Shown piece by piece: positions 1 through 8,803 of a DNA stretch of 64,000 nt. The notes under the pieces were generated by a model, which did not search any database, was not told the origin of the DNA, and saw only the letters and a list, made by a program, of their open reading frames with translations. The position numbers were made by a program, and so were the translations under genes. The DNA is from JAWVFM01 sp038237625. GTDB lineage: Bacteria > Actinomycetota > Thermoleophilia > Solirubrobacterales > 70-9. The stretch spans positions 1 through 64,000 of the forward strand of contig JBBRYM010000014.1 of assembly GCA_038237625.1 (NCBI GenBank), given 5' to 3'. How positions within the stretch are numbered: position 1 is the first letter of the stretch; every line of letters starts with the position of its first letter.

Positions 1-1
1 C

Positions 2-496
2 GGCTACATGATGGCCGCCAAGGTCGGCACCGGGATCGTCGCCGAGCTCGGCGCGATGCGGATCTCCGACGAGATCGACGCCCTCGAGGTGATGGGCGTC
101 AACCCGATGATCTTCCTCTGCGCGACGCGGCTCCTCGCGGCATGGATCGTGCTGCCGTTCCTTTATCTGGCCGCGGTCGGCATCGGCTATTTCGCGAGCT
201 GGTTGGCAGTCGTCAAGCAGATCGCGGAGGTTTCCTCAGGCGGCTACTTCCTGATTTTCTGGATGTTCCAGAATCCGCCCGACCTCATATTCAGCCTGAT
301 AAAGGGGATGGCGATGGCAACCATCATCGTTCTCGTCGGCTGCTACTACGGCTACAACGCGTCGGGAGGCCCGGTCGGTGTGGGAACCGCGACCGCGAAG
401 TCGATGGTCTTGAACATCGTCTTAGTCCACATCATCGGGATGGTTGGGACGCTCGTCTTCTGGGGAGCGAACCCGCGAGCGCCAATCGGCGGCTGA
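2..496 (+). CDS. mlaE: MlaE/YrbE-family ABC permease, 5' end outside window
   Basis: This is the C-terminal 164 residues of an MlaE-type permease, the integral membrane subunit of ABC systems that move phospholipids, or in actinobacteria sterols and other lipids, across the envelope with Mce proteins. The reading frame is already open at base 2. The family signature region with E-L-G-A-M and EIDAL-x-VMG-x-NP is visible at the start, followed by about three hydrophobic helices. The next gene, 14 bases downstream, is the matching ATPase, so the two form an operon. No mce gene is visible downstream; any would lie left of the window. The family call is firm, the transported lipid unknown. Confidence 0.9.
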   Translation, partial: GYMMAAKVGTGIVAELGAMRISDEIDALEVMGVNPMIFLCATRLLAAWIVLPFLYLAAVGIGYFASWLAVVKQIAEVSSGGYFLIFWMFQNPPDLIFSLIKGMAMATIIVLVGCYYGYNASGGPVGVGTATAKSMVLNIVLVHIIGMVGTLVFWGANPRAPIGG

Positions 497-510
497 ACTA
501 GGAGAAATAG

Positions 511-1494
511 ATGCCTGAAGACGAGAGCACTACTGAAGTTGACGACATCCCCGAGGACGACGCCGACGACCCCGACGCCGCCGACGCCGAGGAGGCAGCA
601 CCCGCGCCACCCTCGAGTGACTACGTCGAGCCGGCGCCTGAGCTTGGCCAGCTGAACCGCGATTACACGATCCCGGGCGTCGAGCGCTCCGAGTCCGACC
701 CGTACAAGTGGCACACGGGGACCAAGCGCGACCACGGCGGCGAGGACGCTATCGAGGTCATCGACGTGGTCAAGCAGTTCGGCAAGACGCGCATCCAGAA
801 CGGCCTCAACCTCGGCATCCCCGACGATCAGATCTCGATGGTCCTCGGCCCGTCGGGAACGGGCAAGAGCGTCCTGATCAAGCTGATCGTCGGCCTGCTG
901 TACCCGGACTCGGGCGACATCCTCGTCCATGGCGAGTCGGTACCGAACATGTCCGACGACGAGCTCTTCGAGATGCGCAAGAAGTTCGGCCTGCTGTTCC
1001 AGGACGGCGCGCTGTTCGGCTCGATGAACATCTATGACAACACCGCGTTTCCGCTGCGCCAGCACACCGACAAGTCGGAGGAGGAGATCGGCGAGATCGT
1101 CAACGGGCGCCTCAACGAGGTGGGCCTCGGCCACGCCACGGAGAAGATGCCGAACGAGCTCTCGGGCGGCATGCGCAAGCGCGCCGGCTTTGCTCGGGCG
1201 CTGGTTCTCGACCCGGCGATCGTGTTCTTCGACGAACCCGACTCCGGCCTCGACCCGGTGCGCACGGCGCTGCTGTGCGAGCTAATCCGCGAGATCCACG
1301 AGGAGAACAAGGGCTGCTACATGGTCATCAGCCACGACCTCGGCACCGCCCGTCGCATCGCCGACTTCATCGCGGTGCTCTGGAAGGGCCGGATTGTCGA
1401 GTCGGGACCGTCGGAGGAGCTCTTCAACTCCGACAACGAGTTCGTCTCGCAGTTCCTCAACGCCGAGGTAACCGGTCCCCTAGCGATGGACTGA
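511..1494 (+). CDS. mlaF: MlaF-family lipid ABC transporter ATPase
   Basis: This 327-residue ATPase would energise the MlaE-type permease encoded just upstream. An AGGAG ribosome site lies 6 bases before the ATG. Residues 1-75 are an acidic, Asp/Glu/Ala-rich extension not present in E. coli MlaF (about 270 residues), probably a disordered cytoplasmic tail. The ABC domain follows: Walker A GPSGTGKS, signature LSGGMRKR with the SGGM-R variant typical of the Mla family, Walker B VFFDEPDSGLDP and the switch histidine in VISHD. The SGLDPV sequence is characteristic of MlaF. The permease lies 14 bases upstream and an MMPL exporter follows after a 39-base gap with a strong hairpin. Confidence 0.93.
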   Translation: MPEDESTTEVDDIPEDDADDPDAADAEEAAPAPPSSDYVEPAPELGQLNRDYTIPGVERSESDPYKWHTGTKRDHGGEDAIEVIDVVKQFGKTRIQNGLNLGIPDDQISMVLGPSGTGKSVLIKLIVGLLYPDSGDILVHGESVPNMSDDELFEMRKKFGLLFQDGALFGSMNIYDNTAFPLRQHTDKSEEEIGEIVNGRLNEVGLGHATEKMPNELSGGMRKRAGFARALVLDPAIVFFDEPDSGLDPVRTALLCELIREIHEENKGCYMVISHDLGTARRIADFIAVLWKGRIVESGPSEELFNSDNEFVSQFLNAEVTGPLAMD

Positions 1495-1495
1495 T

Positions 1496-1518
1496 GCAGC
1501 GCGCCCCGGGCGCGCTGC
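1496..1518. terminator. strong GC hairpin between mlaF and the MMPL gene
   Basis: GCAGCGCGCC and GGCGCGCTGC form a perfect 10-bp stem with a CCG loop, starting 1 base after the mlaF stop. There is no T-run behind it, so it may reduce rather than end transcription into the exporter gene, or stabilise the mlaEF message. Confidence 0.5.
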
Positions 1519-1533
1519 TCGTAACCTCCTAGC

Positions 1534-4212
1534 GTGCGCAATCGCTTCGCACGGCTGGCGGGCAAGGCTGTTGAACGGCCCGTCCCCGTTGTGGTCGCCG
1601 CAATTCTCCTCGCGCTTATCGGCGCGATCGCCGCGCTGCGCCTGCAGACCGATGCCGGCGTCGACACGCTCGTCGACAGGGGCTCGAGCACCTACGGGCA
1701 GACCCAGCAGTTTCATCGCACCTTCGGCGATGATCCGGTGGAGGTCCTGGTCCGAGGCAACCTCGCCAAGCTCATGCTCACCTCGGACATCGAGAAGATG
1801 CTGGCGCTGGAAGGTTGCCTCGCCGGCAACGCTCCAGGAGGCCAGGTGATCCAGGGCAAGCCTGCGCCCGCCGGCTGCGCGGAGCTCGCTCAGCTGCGTC
1901 CCGCCCACGTGGTCTACGGGCCCGCCACATTCCTCGACCAGTTCGTCGAGCAAACAAAGAGCCTCTACAGCCAGCAGCAACAGGCAGCCGCGGCGCAGGC
2001 TCGCAGCGAAGCCATCGCGGCCGCTGCCAGGGCCAAGCGGCAGGGATACGACAAGCAGGGTCAGCGCAGAGCGGCAATGTTCGCCGCGAAGCAGGTCTAC
2101 GACGCGTTCCAGGGCAATCTGGTGACGCTTGCGACGCGGTACGGGCTCACCAGCCTGCCGAGCCTGAACGATCCGCAATTCGTCAGCTCCGTGGTCTTCG
2201 ACAGCCGCCTCACCGGACACGTTCCCAAGGCCCGTTTCGCCTACCTGTTTCCGAGCTCGAGGTCCGCCCTCATCTCCGTGCGGCTGCGCTCCGATCTCAC
2301 TGAGGCACAGCGACACCAGGCGATCGGCCTGATCCGCCAGGCGGTCACCGATCCGCAGTTTCGCCTCAAGAACGGAACGTATGTCGTGAGCGGAGTCCCG
2401 ACGGTCATCGATGGGCTCGCCAAGGAGCTCTCGACCCAGATATTCGTGTTGCTGGCAGCGGCGTTGGCGGTGATGGCGATCACGCTCGCGCTCGTCTTCC
2501 GGCCGCCGCTGCGGTTGCTGCCTCTGGGCATAGCCATAGGCGCCGCGGGGATCACGTTCGGGATCCTGTCGCTGATCGGTGGCTCGTTGACGATGGCGTC
2601 GATCGCGGTGCTGCCGGTGCTGATCGGGCTGGCGGTCGACTACGCGATCCAGTTCCAGGCGCGTTTTGCCGAGCGCCGCGAGGAAGGCGAGTCGCCGGTT
2701 CGCGCCGCTGTGCAGGCGGCGGCGGCCGGCGGCCCGGTGATCGGTGCGGCTGCCCTCGCCACCGCTGCCGGGTTCCTGGTGTTGCTGCTTTCACCGATCC
2801 CGATGGTCCGCAGCTTCGGCCTGCTCCTGGTGCTTGGGGTCGCCGTCGCGTTCGCGCTTGCGGTGACGCTGGGGCTCGCAACGCTGTCGCTCACCGGGCG
2901 CGGCGGCGGGTCGCTTTCGCGGCTTGGATACTCAATTCCTCGCCCGGGCGGGGAGGCGCTTGCGCGCGTGCGGGCCCGGCTGGGAGAGGTCGGGCGGTCG
3001 ACCCTCGCGCTGGCGATTGCGGTGCCGAGGCGGGTGCTGGGCGTTGCACTGGTGCTCGCCGTCGGGGGGTGGATCGCGGGAACCCAGGTAGGGGTGATCT
3101 CCGACCTGCGCCAGCTCGTTCCCTCAAGCCTGCCTGCGCTTCACGACGTCGATCAGCTCGAACGCGCGACTGGCGTCTCGGGTGAGGTTGACGTGACCGT
3201 GAACGCGCCCGACTTGACCGATCCGGCGGTGTTGACGTGGATGAAGGATTTCGAGGGCAGGGTGCTTGCGGCTAACGGCTTCGGCGGCGAGTTCCCGAGC
3301 TGTCGCGAGGCGCAGACACAGATTTGCCCGGCCATCGCCCTTCCTGACCTTTTCGGAGCCACGCAGGGGACTCCGACCCGCGCACGCATTCGCGAGATCC
3401 TGCGCCTCCTGCCCACGTACTTCTCGCAGGCGGTCATCGACGTGAATCAGCAGACGGGTGGGCCCGGTCACACCGCCGTGATCGCCTTTGGCATCAAGGT
3501 GATGCCCTTCGACCAGCAGAAGCGGCTGATCGACGACATCCGCGCCCAGATCGATCCGCCGGGCGACGCCAACGGCCCACCGCCGGGCGTCACGGCGAAC
3601 GTCGTCGGCCTGCCTGTGCTCGCGGCGGACGCGAACTCCGAGCTCGACTCCAACCGCTATCTCCTCACTCTCGCAGGGCTGGCCGCGGTTGCCTTCGCTC
3701 TGCTCGCGATCTATCGCTCCGTGCGGCGTGCCCTCGTGCCGCTGGTTCCAATCGTGTTCGCCACGGGATGGGCATCGCTTGGCCTGTGGGCCGTGGGCCT
3801 GCCGCTGAATCCCCTGTCGGCGACGCTGGGTGCGCTTGTGATCGCGATCGCCACGGAGTTCAGCGTGATCCTCACCTCTCGCTACTACGAGGAGCGTGAG
3901 GCGGGGCACTCCCTCGGCGAGTCACTCCGCCGCTCCTACTCGCGCACGGGCGCGGCGGTGGCCGCCTCGGCTCTGACGGCCATCGCGGGCTTCGCGGTCC
4001 TCGCGGTCTCAGACGTGCGGATGCTGCGCGACTTCGGCCTCGTTACGGTCCTCGATCTCGCGGTTGCCCTCGCCGGGGTGATGGTCGTCCTGCCGGCCAC
4101 GCTGGTCGCCGTCGAGGACGGACTGGGCTCGCTGTTCAGCCTTCCGGAGCGCTCTCGTCCCCGCCCGGCACGGGGGCCGCGGCGCCTCGTCGCCCGCCTT
4201 TCGCGCCGCTGA
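1534..4212 (+). CDS. MMPL/RND-family transporter
   Basis: This 892-residue membrane protein belongs to the MMPL branch of the RND superfamily, proton-driven exporters of lipids and hydrophobic molecules. The order is classic: one N-terminal helix (about residues 15-35), a large periplasmic-side loop with an Ala/Gln-rich helical segment around 145-190, five clustered helices (about 300-450), a second helix and loop, then five C-terminal helices (about 715-870). GLAVDYAIQFQARFAE in helix 4 carries the Asp-Tyr proton-relay pair of this family. The matching position in the second half reads AIATEFSVILTSRYYEE, where the acidic residue is Glu. It starts with GTG and its stop shares one base with the next ATG, so the two are translationally coupled. 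The location beside mlaEF suggests envelope lipid export, but the substrate is unknown. Confidence 0.88.
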   Translation: MRNRFARLAGKAVERPVPVVVAAILLALIGAIAALRLQTDAGVDTLVDRGSSTYGQTQQFHRTFGDDPVEVLVRGNLAKLMLTSDIEKMLALEGCLAGNAPGGQVIQGKPAPAGCAELAQLRPAHVVYGPATFLDQFVEQTKSLYSQQQQAAAAQARSEAIAAAARAKRQGYDKQGQRRAAMFAAKQVYDAFQGNLVTLATRYGLTSLPSLNDPQFVSSVVFDSRLTGHVPKARFAYLFPSSRSALISVRLRSDLTEAQRHQAIGLIRQAVTDPQFRLKNGTYVVSGVPTVIDGLAKELSTQIFVLLAAALAVMAITLALVFRPPLRLLPLGIAIGAAGITFGILSLIGGSLTMASIAVLPVLIGLAVDYAIQFQARFAERREEGESPVRAAVQAAAAGGPVIGAAALATAAGFLVLLLSPIPMVRSFGLLLVLGVAVAFALAVTLGLATLSLTGRGGGSLSRLGYSIPRPGGEALARVRARLGEVGRSTLALAIAVPRRVLGVALVLAVGGWIAGTQVGVISDLRQLVPSSLPALHDVDQLERATGVSGEVDVTVNAPDLTDPAVLTWMKDFEGRVLAANGFGGEFPSCREAQTQICPAIALPDLFGATQGTPTRARIREILRLLPTYFSQAVIDVNQQTGGPGHTAVIAFGIKVMPFDQQKRLIDDIRAQIDPPGDANGPPPGVTANVVGLPVLAADANSELDSNRYLLTLAGLAAVAFALLAIYRSVRRALVPLVPIVFATGWASLGLWAVGLPLNPLSATLGALVIAIATEFSVILTSRYYEEREAGHSLGESLRRSYSRTGAAVAASALTAIAGFAVLAVSDVRMLRDFGLVTVLDLAVALAGVMVVLPATLVAVEDGLGSLFSLPERSRPRPARGPRRLVARLSRR

Positions 4213-4922
4213 TGGCCGAGTCGGGCAGGCCGCCGGCTTCACCGCGCCCGCGCTCGTCGAGCCGCTACATCATCTTCGTCGGCGTGGCGTTCGCAACGCT
4301 GATCGCGATCGCGACCGTCAACACCCTGAACAATTCGCCGACGGGGCTTCTCGGCGTCAACGCCGACATCACGAACCAGGCGCTTCCCGAGTTCGCGGTT
4401 CCAGACATCCGCTCCCACCTGGTCGGCGACGCGAACGTGTTCCAGGACAACTGCTCGAGCTCCGCAAACCCCTGCCCGGCGGGCGATCGCCGGCCGTCGG
4501 CGTGCAACATCAACGCCGAGGGAGCGATCAGGATCTGCGACTTCTTCAACCGCCCGCTCGCGATCTCTTTCTGGTTCATGAAGGGAGCCAGCTGCATACC
4601 GGCCCAGGACGCCTTCGATCAGGTGGCGAGCCACTACGGTGACCGCATGGGCTTCCTGTCGATCGACGTCCGCGACGACCGCGACGCGTTGCGCCAGGCG
4701 ATCACCGAGCATGGCTGGAGGGTGCCAATCGGCTGGGATCGCGATGGCGCGGTGTCCGACCTCTACCGGGTGGGTGGCTGCCCGACGGTTGCGTTCGTCT
4801 ACCCGGGAGGGACGTTCGCCTTTGCCCGCTCGTCGGTCGACGACCTGACGGTGCCCCATCTCGCGAAAGACGTCCGCACGTTGCTTGCGAGGACCCGGGC
4901 GCGGGCGGCGCAGTCGCGATGA
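4212..4922 (+). CDS. membrane-anchored thioredoxin-like protein with a single active-site Cys
   Basis: This is a 236-residue protein with one N-terminal membrane segment (about residues 19-38) and an exported thioredoxin/TlpA-like domain (about 60-225). The region usually holding WCxxC reads FMKGASCIPAQ: Cys128 is kept, but the resolving position is Ala131. Four further cysteines (81, 88, 98, 109) lie in a loop before the domain, which could form structural disulfides or substitute as a resolving cysteine. The cis-proline loop GGCPTVAFV is present and itself carries a cysteine. It overlaps the MMPL gene by 1 base and the next gene by 4 bases (ATGA). It could be a one-cysteine reductase, a peroxiredoxin-like protein or a non-redox scaffold. 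Confidence 0.75.
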   Translation: MAESGRPPASPRPRSSSRYIIFVGVAFATLIAIATVNTLNNSPTGLLGVNADITNQALPEFAVPDIRSHLVGDANVFQDNCSSSANPCPAGDRRPSACNINAEGAIRICDFFNRPLAISFWFMKGASCIPAQDAFDQVASHYGDRMGFLSIDVRDDRDALRQAITEHGWRVPIGWDRDGAVSDLYRVGGCPTVAFVYPGGTFAFARSSVDDLTVPHLAKDVRTLLARTRARAAQSR

Positions 4923-5587
4923 GCGAGGCCGGCACGGAATTCCCAGCTGGGGGAGAGGTGGTCCCCGAGGCGGGATGGGTCGATCCCACGCTCACCGAGG
5001 AGTTCCCGGGTCTCGACCTGCGCTACGTGCTCGTCCGTGCCACCCCGAGCTCGAGCCCGCCGCAGGTGAAGACCCAGCTCGCCGCGCTCGCCAACCGTTA
5101 CTCAGGCGGCCGGGTCGTGAACCTGCGCCATCAGCCCATTCCGTGGGCCTATCGCGTCTTCTTCCGCCACGTCGGCCTCGACCCCGACGCCGACCGTACC
5201 CCGGTCGAGGACGTCGCCCTCGAGCGGATGAAGCGCGGCGGGTTCCAGTCGGAGAACCTCGTCGTCGACGGTCTGACCATCGCGATCGCGGAATCCGGAG
5301 TCGCACTGCGGGCCTTCGATGCCGAGCGCCTAGAGGGTCGGCCGGGAATCCGCCCGTCAGTTGCGGGCGAGCGCTTGCCGGGGCGAGCGACCGACCTGGA
5401 GCGAGGCACGCTGGTCCTCGCCGACGAAAGCCGGCCGATCGGCGTGCTCTTCGGCCTCGACTCGGCCGACCACGCGGTCTCGAAGCGCACGAGGCGCGTG
5501 GCGCTCATGGCCATCCAGGTCAGCGGCGTGCCGGACATCGCCGTCGAGGAAGCCATCTGGCTGGCCTCCGGCATCCTCCGCGCGTAG
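4919..5587 (+). CDS. B3/4 domain protein (PheT-like editing domain, stand-alone)
   Basis: This 222-residue cytoplasmic protein resembles the B3/B4 domain found in the beta subunit of phenylalanyl-tRNA synthetase, where it hydrolyses mischarged Tyr-tRNA. Stand-alone copies are common in bacteria and poorly characterised. Supporting features are the sequence around residues 75-150 (AYR-x-FF-x-H-x-GLDP-D, then a hydrophobic strand ENLVVDGLTIAIAESG and RAFDAERL) and the C-terminal TRRVALMAIQVSG, in the family order. Its ATG overlaps the thioredoxin stop (ATGA), making it the last gene of the mlaE-mlaF-MMPL-thioredoxin series. Why an editing-type domain sits there is unclear. Confidence 0.7.
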   Translation: MSEAGTEFPAGGEVVPEAGWVDPTLTEEFPGLDLRYVLVRATPSSSPPQVKTQLAALANRYSGGRVVNLRHQPIPWAYRVFFRHVGLDPDADRTPVEDVALERMKRGGFQSENLVVDGLTIAIAESGVALRAFDAERLEGRPGIRPSVAGERLPGRATDLERGTLVLADESRPIGVLFGLDSADHAVSKRTRRVALMAIQVSGVPDIAVEEAIWLASGILRA

Positions 5588-5607
5588 CCTTGTGCCGCGA
5601 GGGTCCG

Positions 5608-7189
5608 TTACGCCGTCGCCCGAACCAGGTCCGCGGCCTTCTCCCCGATCATGATCGTCGGTGCGTTCGTGTTCCCCCCGGTGATCGTCGGCATGATCGA
5701 CGCGTCGGCCACCCGCAGCCCCTCGACCCCTCGCACCCGCAGCTGAGGGTCGACCACGGAGCTCTCATCGGAGCCCATCCGGCAGGTGCCGACGGGGTGG
5801 TAGAGGAGCTCCGTCTCCTCGCGGATGAACGCCTCGATCTCCTCGTCGCTCTCGAGCTCACGATCGGGGACGAGCGAGCGGCCTCGCGCCGCGGCCAAGG
5901 GCTCTGAGGCGGCGATTCCCTGGATGCGCCGGTAGCCGGCGATGAGCGCCGCCACGTCGTCGGCGTCGGTGAGGTGATTGCCGACCAGCTCGGGTTTGTC
6001 GTCGGGGGAAGCCGAACGAAGCCGCAGTTCGCCTCGGCTCCGAGGCGTGATGAGCGCGGCGGCGATAGAGAACGCATGGCCGTCGATGGTGTCGAAGCCG
6101 TGATCGTGGTAATGGGCGGGACCGAACAGGAGCTGGACGTCGGCAGCGGGCAGACCGGGCCGCGTGCGGATAAACGCCATCGCCTCGCCCACATTGGAGG
6201 TGAGTGGGCCGCTTCGACGCAGCAGGAACTCGGCCAGGGCTCGGGGCTTCTCGGCGTCGGCAAGGCTTTCGGGAACCGTCGACTCGAAGCAGCACAAAAA
6301 GAACGGGTGATCTTGAAGGTTTCGGCCGACCTCGGGACTCTCGATCACCGCTTCGATGCCGGCTTGGCGCAGCTCGTCCGCGGGCCCGATGCCTGCGAGC
6401 ATCAGGAGCTGGGGGCTGCCGATGGCTCCGGCCGCCAGGATGACCTCGCCGCCTGTCAGTGCGACGTGCTCCCCGCCACGGCGATCGCGCTAGCGGACCC
6501 CCTTTACCCGGTTGCCTTCGAGCTCCAGCCCGAGTGCATGGGCGCCAGTCCGCACGTCGAGGTTGGAGCGGCGGCGGGCCGGGCGCAGGTACGCATCGGC
6601 CGCGCTACAGCGTCGGCCGTCTCGGATGGTGACCTGGCTCATCGTCACGCCGTCCTGCTCCGGCGAGTTGATGTCCGGGTTGAACGGGATTCCGGCGGCT
6701 TGGGCCGCTTTGAGGAATCGCTTGGTCAGCGGCATGGGCGAGCGCAGGTCGGACACCGCAACCGGCCCTCCCGCGCCGTGGACGTCGGACGCTCCTCGCT
6801 GGTTGTCTTCCGCACGACGAAAGATCGGCAGGACGTCCGCGTAGCCCCAGCCCACGCATCCCGACTCTGCCCAGCCGTCGTAGTCGAGTGGACGCCCCCG
6901 CACGTACATCAATCGCGTTCATCGAGCTCGAGCCTCCGAGCGACCTCCCACGGGGGACATAGAGCGTCCGGCCACCCAATCCGGGCTCAGGTCCCGTGGC
7001 GTAGTCCCAGTCGAGCTTGGTGCGGAACTGCTTCGAGAACGCCGCGGGGATCTTGATGTTGGGCGAGCGGTCGCGCCCGCCGGCCTCGAGCAGTAGAACA
7101 CGGGCGGCGCCGTCCTCGCTGAGCCGGGCTGCGAGCGCGCAGCCCGCCGATCCGGCGCCGACGATGACGTAGTCGTGCGTGGCTTGCAC
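5608..7189 (-). pseudogene. GMC-family flavoprotein oxidoreductase, broken by a frameshift and a stop
   Basis: Read through its lesions this encodes about 527 residues of a glucose-methanol-choline oxidoreductase (choline dehydrogenase-like, FAD-dependent alcohol oxidation). The FAD motif VGAGSAGCALAARL is at the N-terminus, and GMC signature 1 begins PRGRSLGGSSSMNA. Signature 2 GAIGSPQLLMLAGIGP is in the middle, and the catalytic region HPVGTCRMG and the C-terminal NTNAPTIMIGEKAADL are intact. At about 6911-6917 one extra T shifts the frame: ATTGATGTA where removing a T restores M-Y-V-R-G-R-P. At 6490-6492 an in-frame TAG interrupts the chain between VKGVR and RDRRGGEH. Two independent lesions suggest a recent pseudogene; sequencing error could explain one but less easily both. 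Confidence 0.85.
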
Positions 7190-7299
7190 GCAGCGACTCT
7201 ATTCTCCCTGGGCGTCCCCCCGGGCCCCGTTTACGCTCCGGACGCGGGCGCTGCGAGTACAATCGGCCAGGAAGTCCAAGGGTTTTGAAGGGAGCCTCA

Positions 7300-7839
7300 G
7301 TGCCCGACGCAGTCCTCGAGTTGCAGACGCGGTCGCACCGCGCTTCTGAGCTCCCGTCGCTTCGCACCGACCATGCGACCGACCGTCGCCTTCGCGACGA
7401 GCTCCGCCGCCAGATCGCGCTGCTCGAGCGGCGCCTGGGTGAGCTTTTTGCCGTGGCCTTCCCTCGCCATGGGATCGATTTCACGGTGGCCGCCTCCGGG
7501 GGTCCCCGGGTGCTGGGCGTCGCCGACCTCGAGAACGTCCGCGACGCCCTCGCGCTTCGTTTGCGTGATGCGGAGACCGAGGTCGCACGCCGCGGCCGCA
7601 TCGAGGAGCGCAACCGCCAGCGCCTCGAAGCGATGCTCGCCGCGCCCGAGGACTATCGCTGGCTTCGCATCAGCGCGCGCGAGATTGGCGAGCCTAGTTG
7701 TCGCGCCTGGACCTCCGAGCCCCGGCTTGGCGTGGTTGGCATGCTGATGGGCTGGTGGAGGGTCAAGGTCTCCTCGGGCTGTCCGTTAGCCTCCGGGCGC
7801 GGCGATTTCAGTCGCGCCCATCCGGATCAAGCTCGATAG
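7300..7839 (+). CDS. conserved hypothetical protein with a predicted coiled coil
   Basis: I do not recognise a named family. The 179-residue product has a charged helical N-terminal half rich in Arg, Glu and Leu (RRLRDELRRQIALLERRLGELF), then a second helical stretch ending in ERNRQRLEAML. It finishes with a Trp/Gly-rich block (GMLMGWWRVKVSSGCP) that looks strongly constrained. No signal peptide or membrane helix is evident. GTG at 7300 is preferred over the TTG at 7285 because AAGGGAG stands 5 bases before it. It is divergent from the broken GMC gene. Confidence 0.6.
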   Translation: MPDAVLELQTRSHRASELPSLRTDHATDRRLRDELRRQIALLERRLGELFAVAFPRHGIDFTVAASGGPRVLGVADLENVRDALALRLRDAETEVARRGRIEERNRQRLEAMLAAPEDYRWLRISAREIGEPSCRAWTSEPRLGVVGMLMGWWRVKVSSGCPLASGRGDFSRAHPDQAR

Positions 7840-7854
7840 GACCGCTTAAGCCAG

Positions 7855-8409
7855 TTGGCCCAGAGATCGCGAAAGCGTCGTCAGCGCCGCCGTGCCGAGG
7901 CACAGGGCAGGCGCCCCGACCATCCCTCGGAGCCACAGCCCTCGGCCGATGCGCCGTCGCAGGCAAGGGCCGCCTCAGACGCAGCCGAGCGCGCGGCCGC
8001 GCGGCGCGCGGCGCGGCGCCGAACGGGTGATCCCGATCGGCGTCCGGAGCCTCCGTGGGCGCCCTTTCCGCTTGTCGAGCTCCTCGTCCTCGCCGGAATC
8101 ATCCTGCTCGTCGCGGGGTTTGTCATCCGGGGTCACCGGGGCACGATCATGATCGGGGCGGGGCTCGTGCTTGGGACTCTCGGCGGCCTCGAACTCTCCG
8201 TCCGCGAGCACTTCACGGGTTATCGGTCCCACACCGCGCTTCTGGCCGGTGCGCCCGCGATTGTGGTCCTCATCGGCCTTTCGGTGCTGGCCCCGGGGCT
8301 TCCGCTCACCGTCGCGCTGCTCTTGGCGCTCCTCGTGTTCGGAGCCAGCGCGAGGTTCCTTGTCCGGACCTTCCAGCGGCGGTCGGGACTGAGCTTCAAG
8401 TTCCGCTGA
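7855..8409 (+). CDS. membrane protein with basic N-terminal tail
   Basis: This is a 184-residue protein of unknown function. Residues 1-65 are extremely basic and low in complexity (many Arg, Ala, Gln), ending in repeated ARR units. They are followed by about four membrane helices (roughly 70-90, 95-115, 128-150 and 150-170). It ends with the sequence FQRRSGLSFKFR. A basic cytoplasmic tail could bind nucleic acid or anionic lipid, but nothing in the sequence proves it. The TTG start lies 15 bases after the previous stop and is uncertain. The stop codon is inside a hairpin shared with the convergent mIHF gene. Confidence 0.6.
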   Translation: MAQRSRKRRQRRRAEAQGRRPDHPSEPQPSADAPSQARAASDAAERAAARRAARRRTGDPDRRPEPPWAPFPLVELLVLAGIILLVAGFVIRGHRGTIMIGAGLVLGTLGGLELSVREHFTGYRSHTALLAGAPAIVVLIGLSVLAPGLPLTVALLLALLVFGASARFLVRTFQRRSGLSFKFR

Positions 8410-8430
8410 TCCCCTCCCTCGGATCAGCGG
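8403..8430. terminator. hairpin between convergent genes
   Basis: CCGCTGATCC and GGATCAGCGG form a perfect 10-bp stem with an 8-base pyrimidine loop, overlapping the upstream stop codon. Its position between convergent genes fits a bidirectional terminator, though neither side has a T-run. Confidence 0.6.
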
Positions 8431-8458
8431 AGCTCAAAAGCGGGCTCGGGCGGTCGGC

Positions 8459-8803
8459 TCAGCTGACCCTCAGGGGGCGATGCTTGGCGGCGAGGGCGTG
8501 CGCGAGGATCTTGCGCTGGCGCTCGGTGAGGCGGCCAATGGTGCGGTTCTCTGGGACTGCGAACGGGACGAGGAACTTGTGGGCGCGGGTACGACCCCAC
8601 CGGCGCTGGCTGCGAAGCAGCTCGCCTACGGTCATGCTCTCGACCTGCCAAGGGCAGCTCTCCAGGACGGCGGCAGGGTCCTCCCGGCCTGCCTCGATGT
8701 TGCGCTTGAGCTCGGCACGCGCATAGCGCACCTTGTTGGCCCGTGCGAGGGCCTCCATGCACTGCGGGATCGACGGGGTCGCCGCGACGGCGGCAGCTTC
8801 CAT
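8459..8803 (-). CDS. mihF: integration host factor, actinobacterial type (mIHF)
   Basis: This 114-residue nucleoid protein is the actinobacterial IHF (S13-like helix-two-turns-helix fold), unrelated to the enteric HU/IHF pair. The hallmark sequences are all present: a long N-terminal helix with CMEALARANKVRYARAELKR, the CPW segment, then TVGELLRSQRRWGRTRAHKFL, which contacts the minor groove, and LTERQRKILA at the end. An in-frame reading continues upstream to 8986. ATG 8803 is chosen because GGAGGAG stands 5 bases before it and because family members start about 10 residues before this helix. In most actinobacteria mihF precedes gmk; here no gmk lies nearby. About 270 non-coding bases (8804-9073) precede it, in which I see no clear feature. 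Confidence 0.9.
   Translation of the reverse strand: MEAAAVAATPSIPQCMEALARANKVRYARAELKRNIEAGREDPAAVLESCPWQVESMTVGELLRSQRRWGRTRAHKFLVPFAVPENRTIGRLTERQRKILAHALAAKHRPLRVS

Noticed and set aside
5974..7056. Long plus-strand open frame opposite the GMC gene
   Set aside because: Composition typical of an antisense shadow; the minus strand carries complete GMC motifs despite its lesions.
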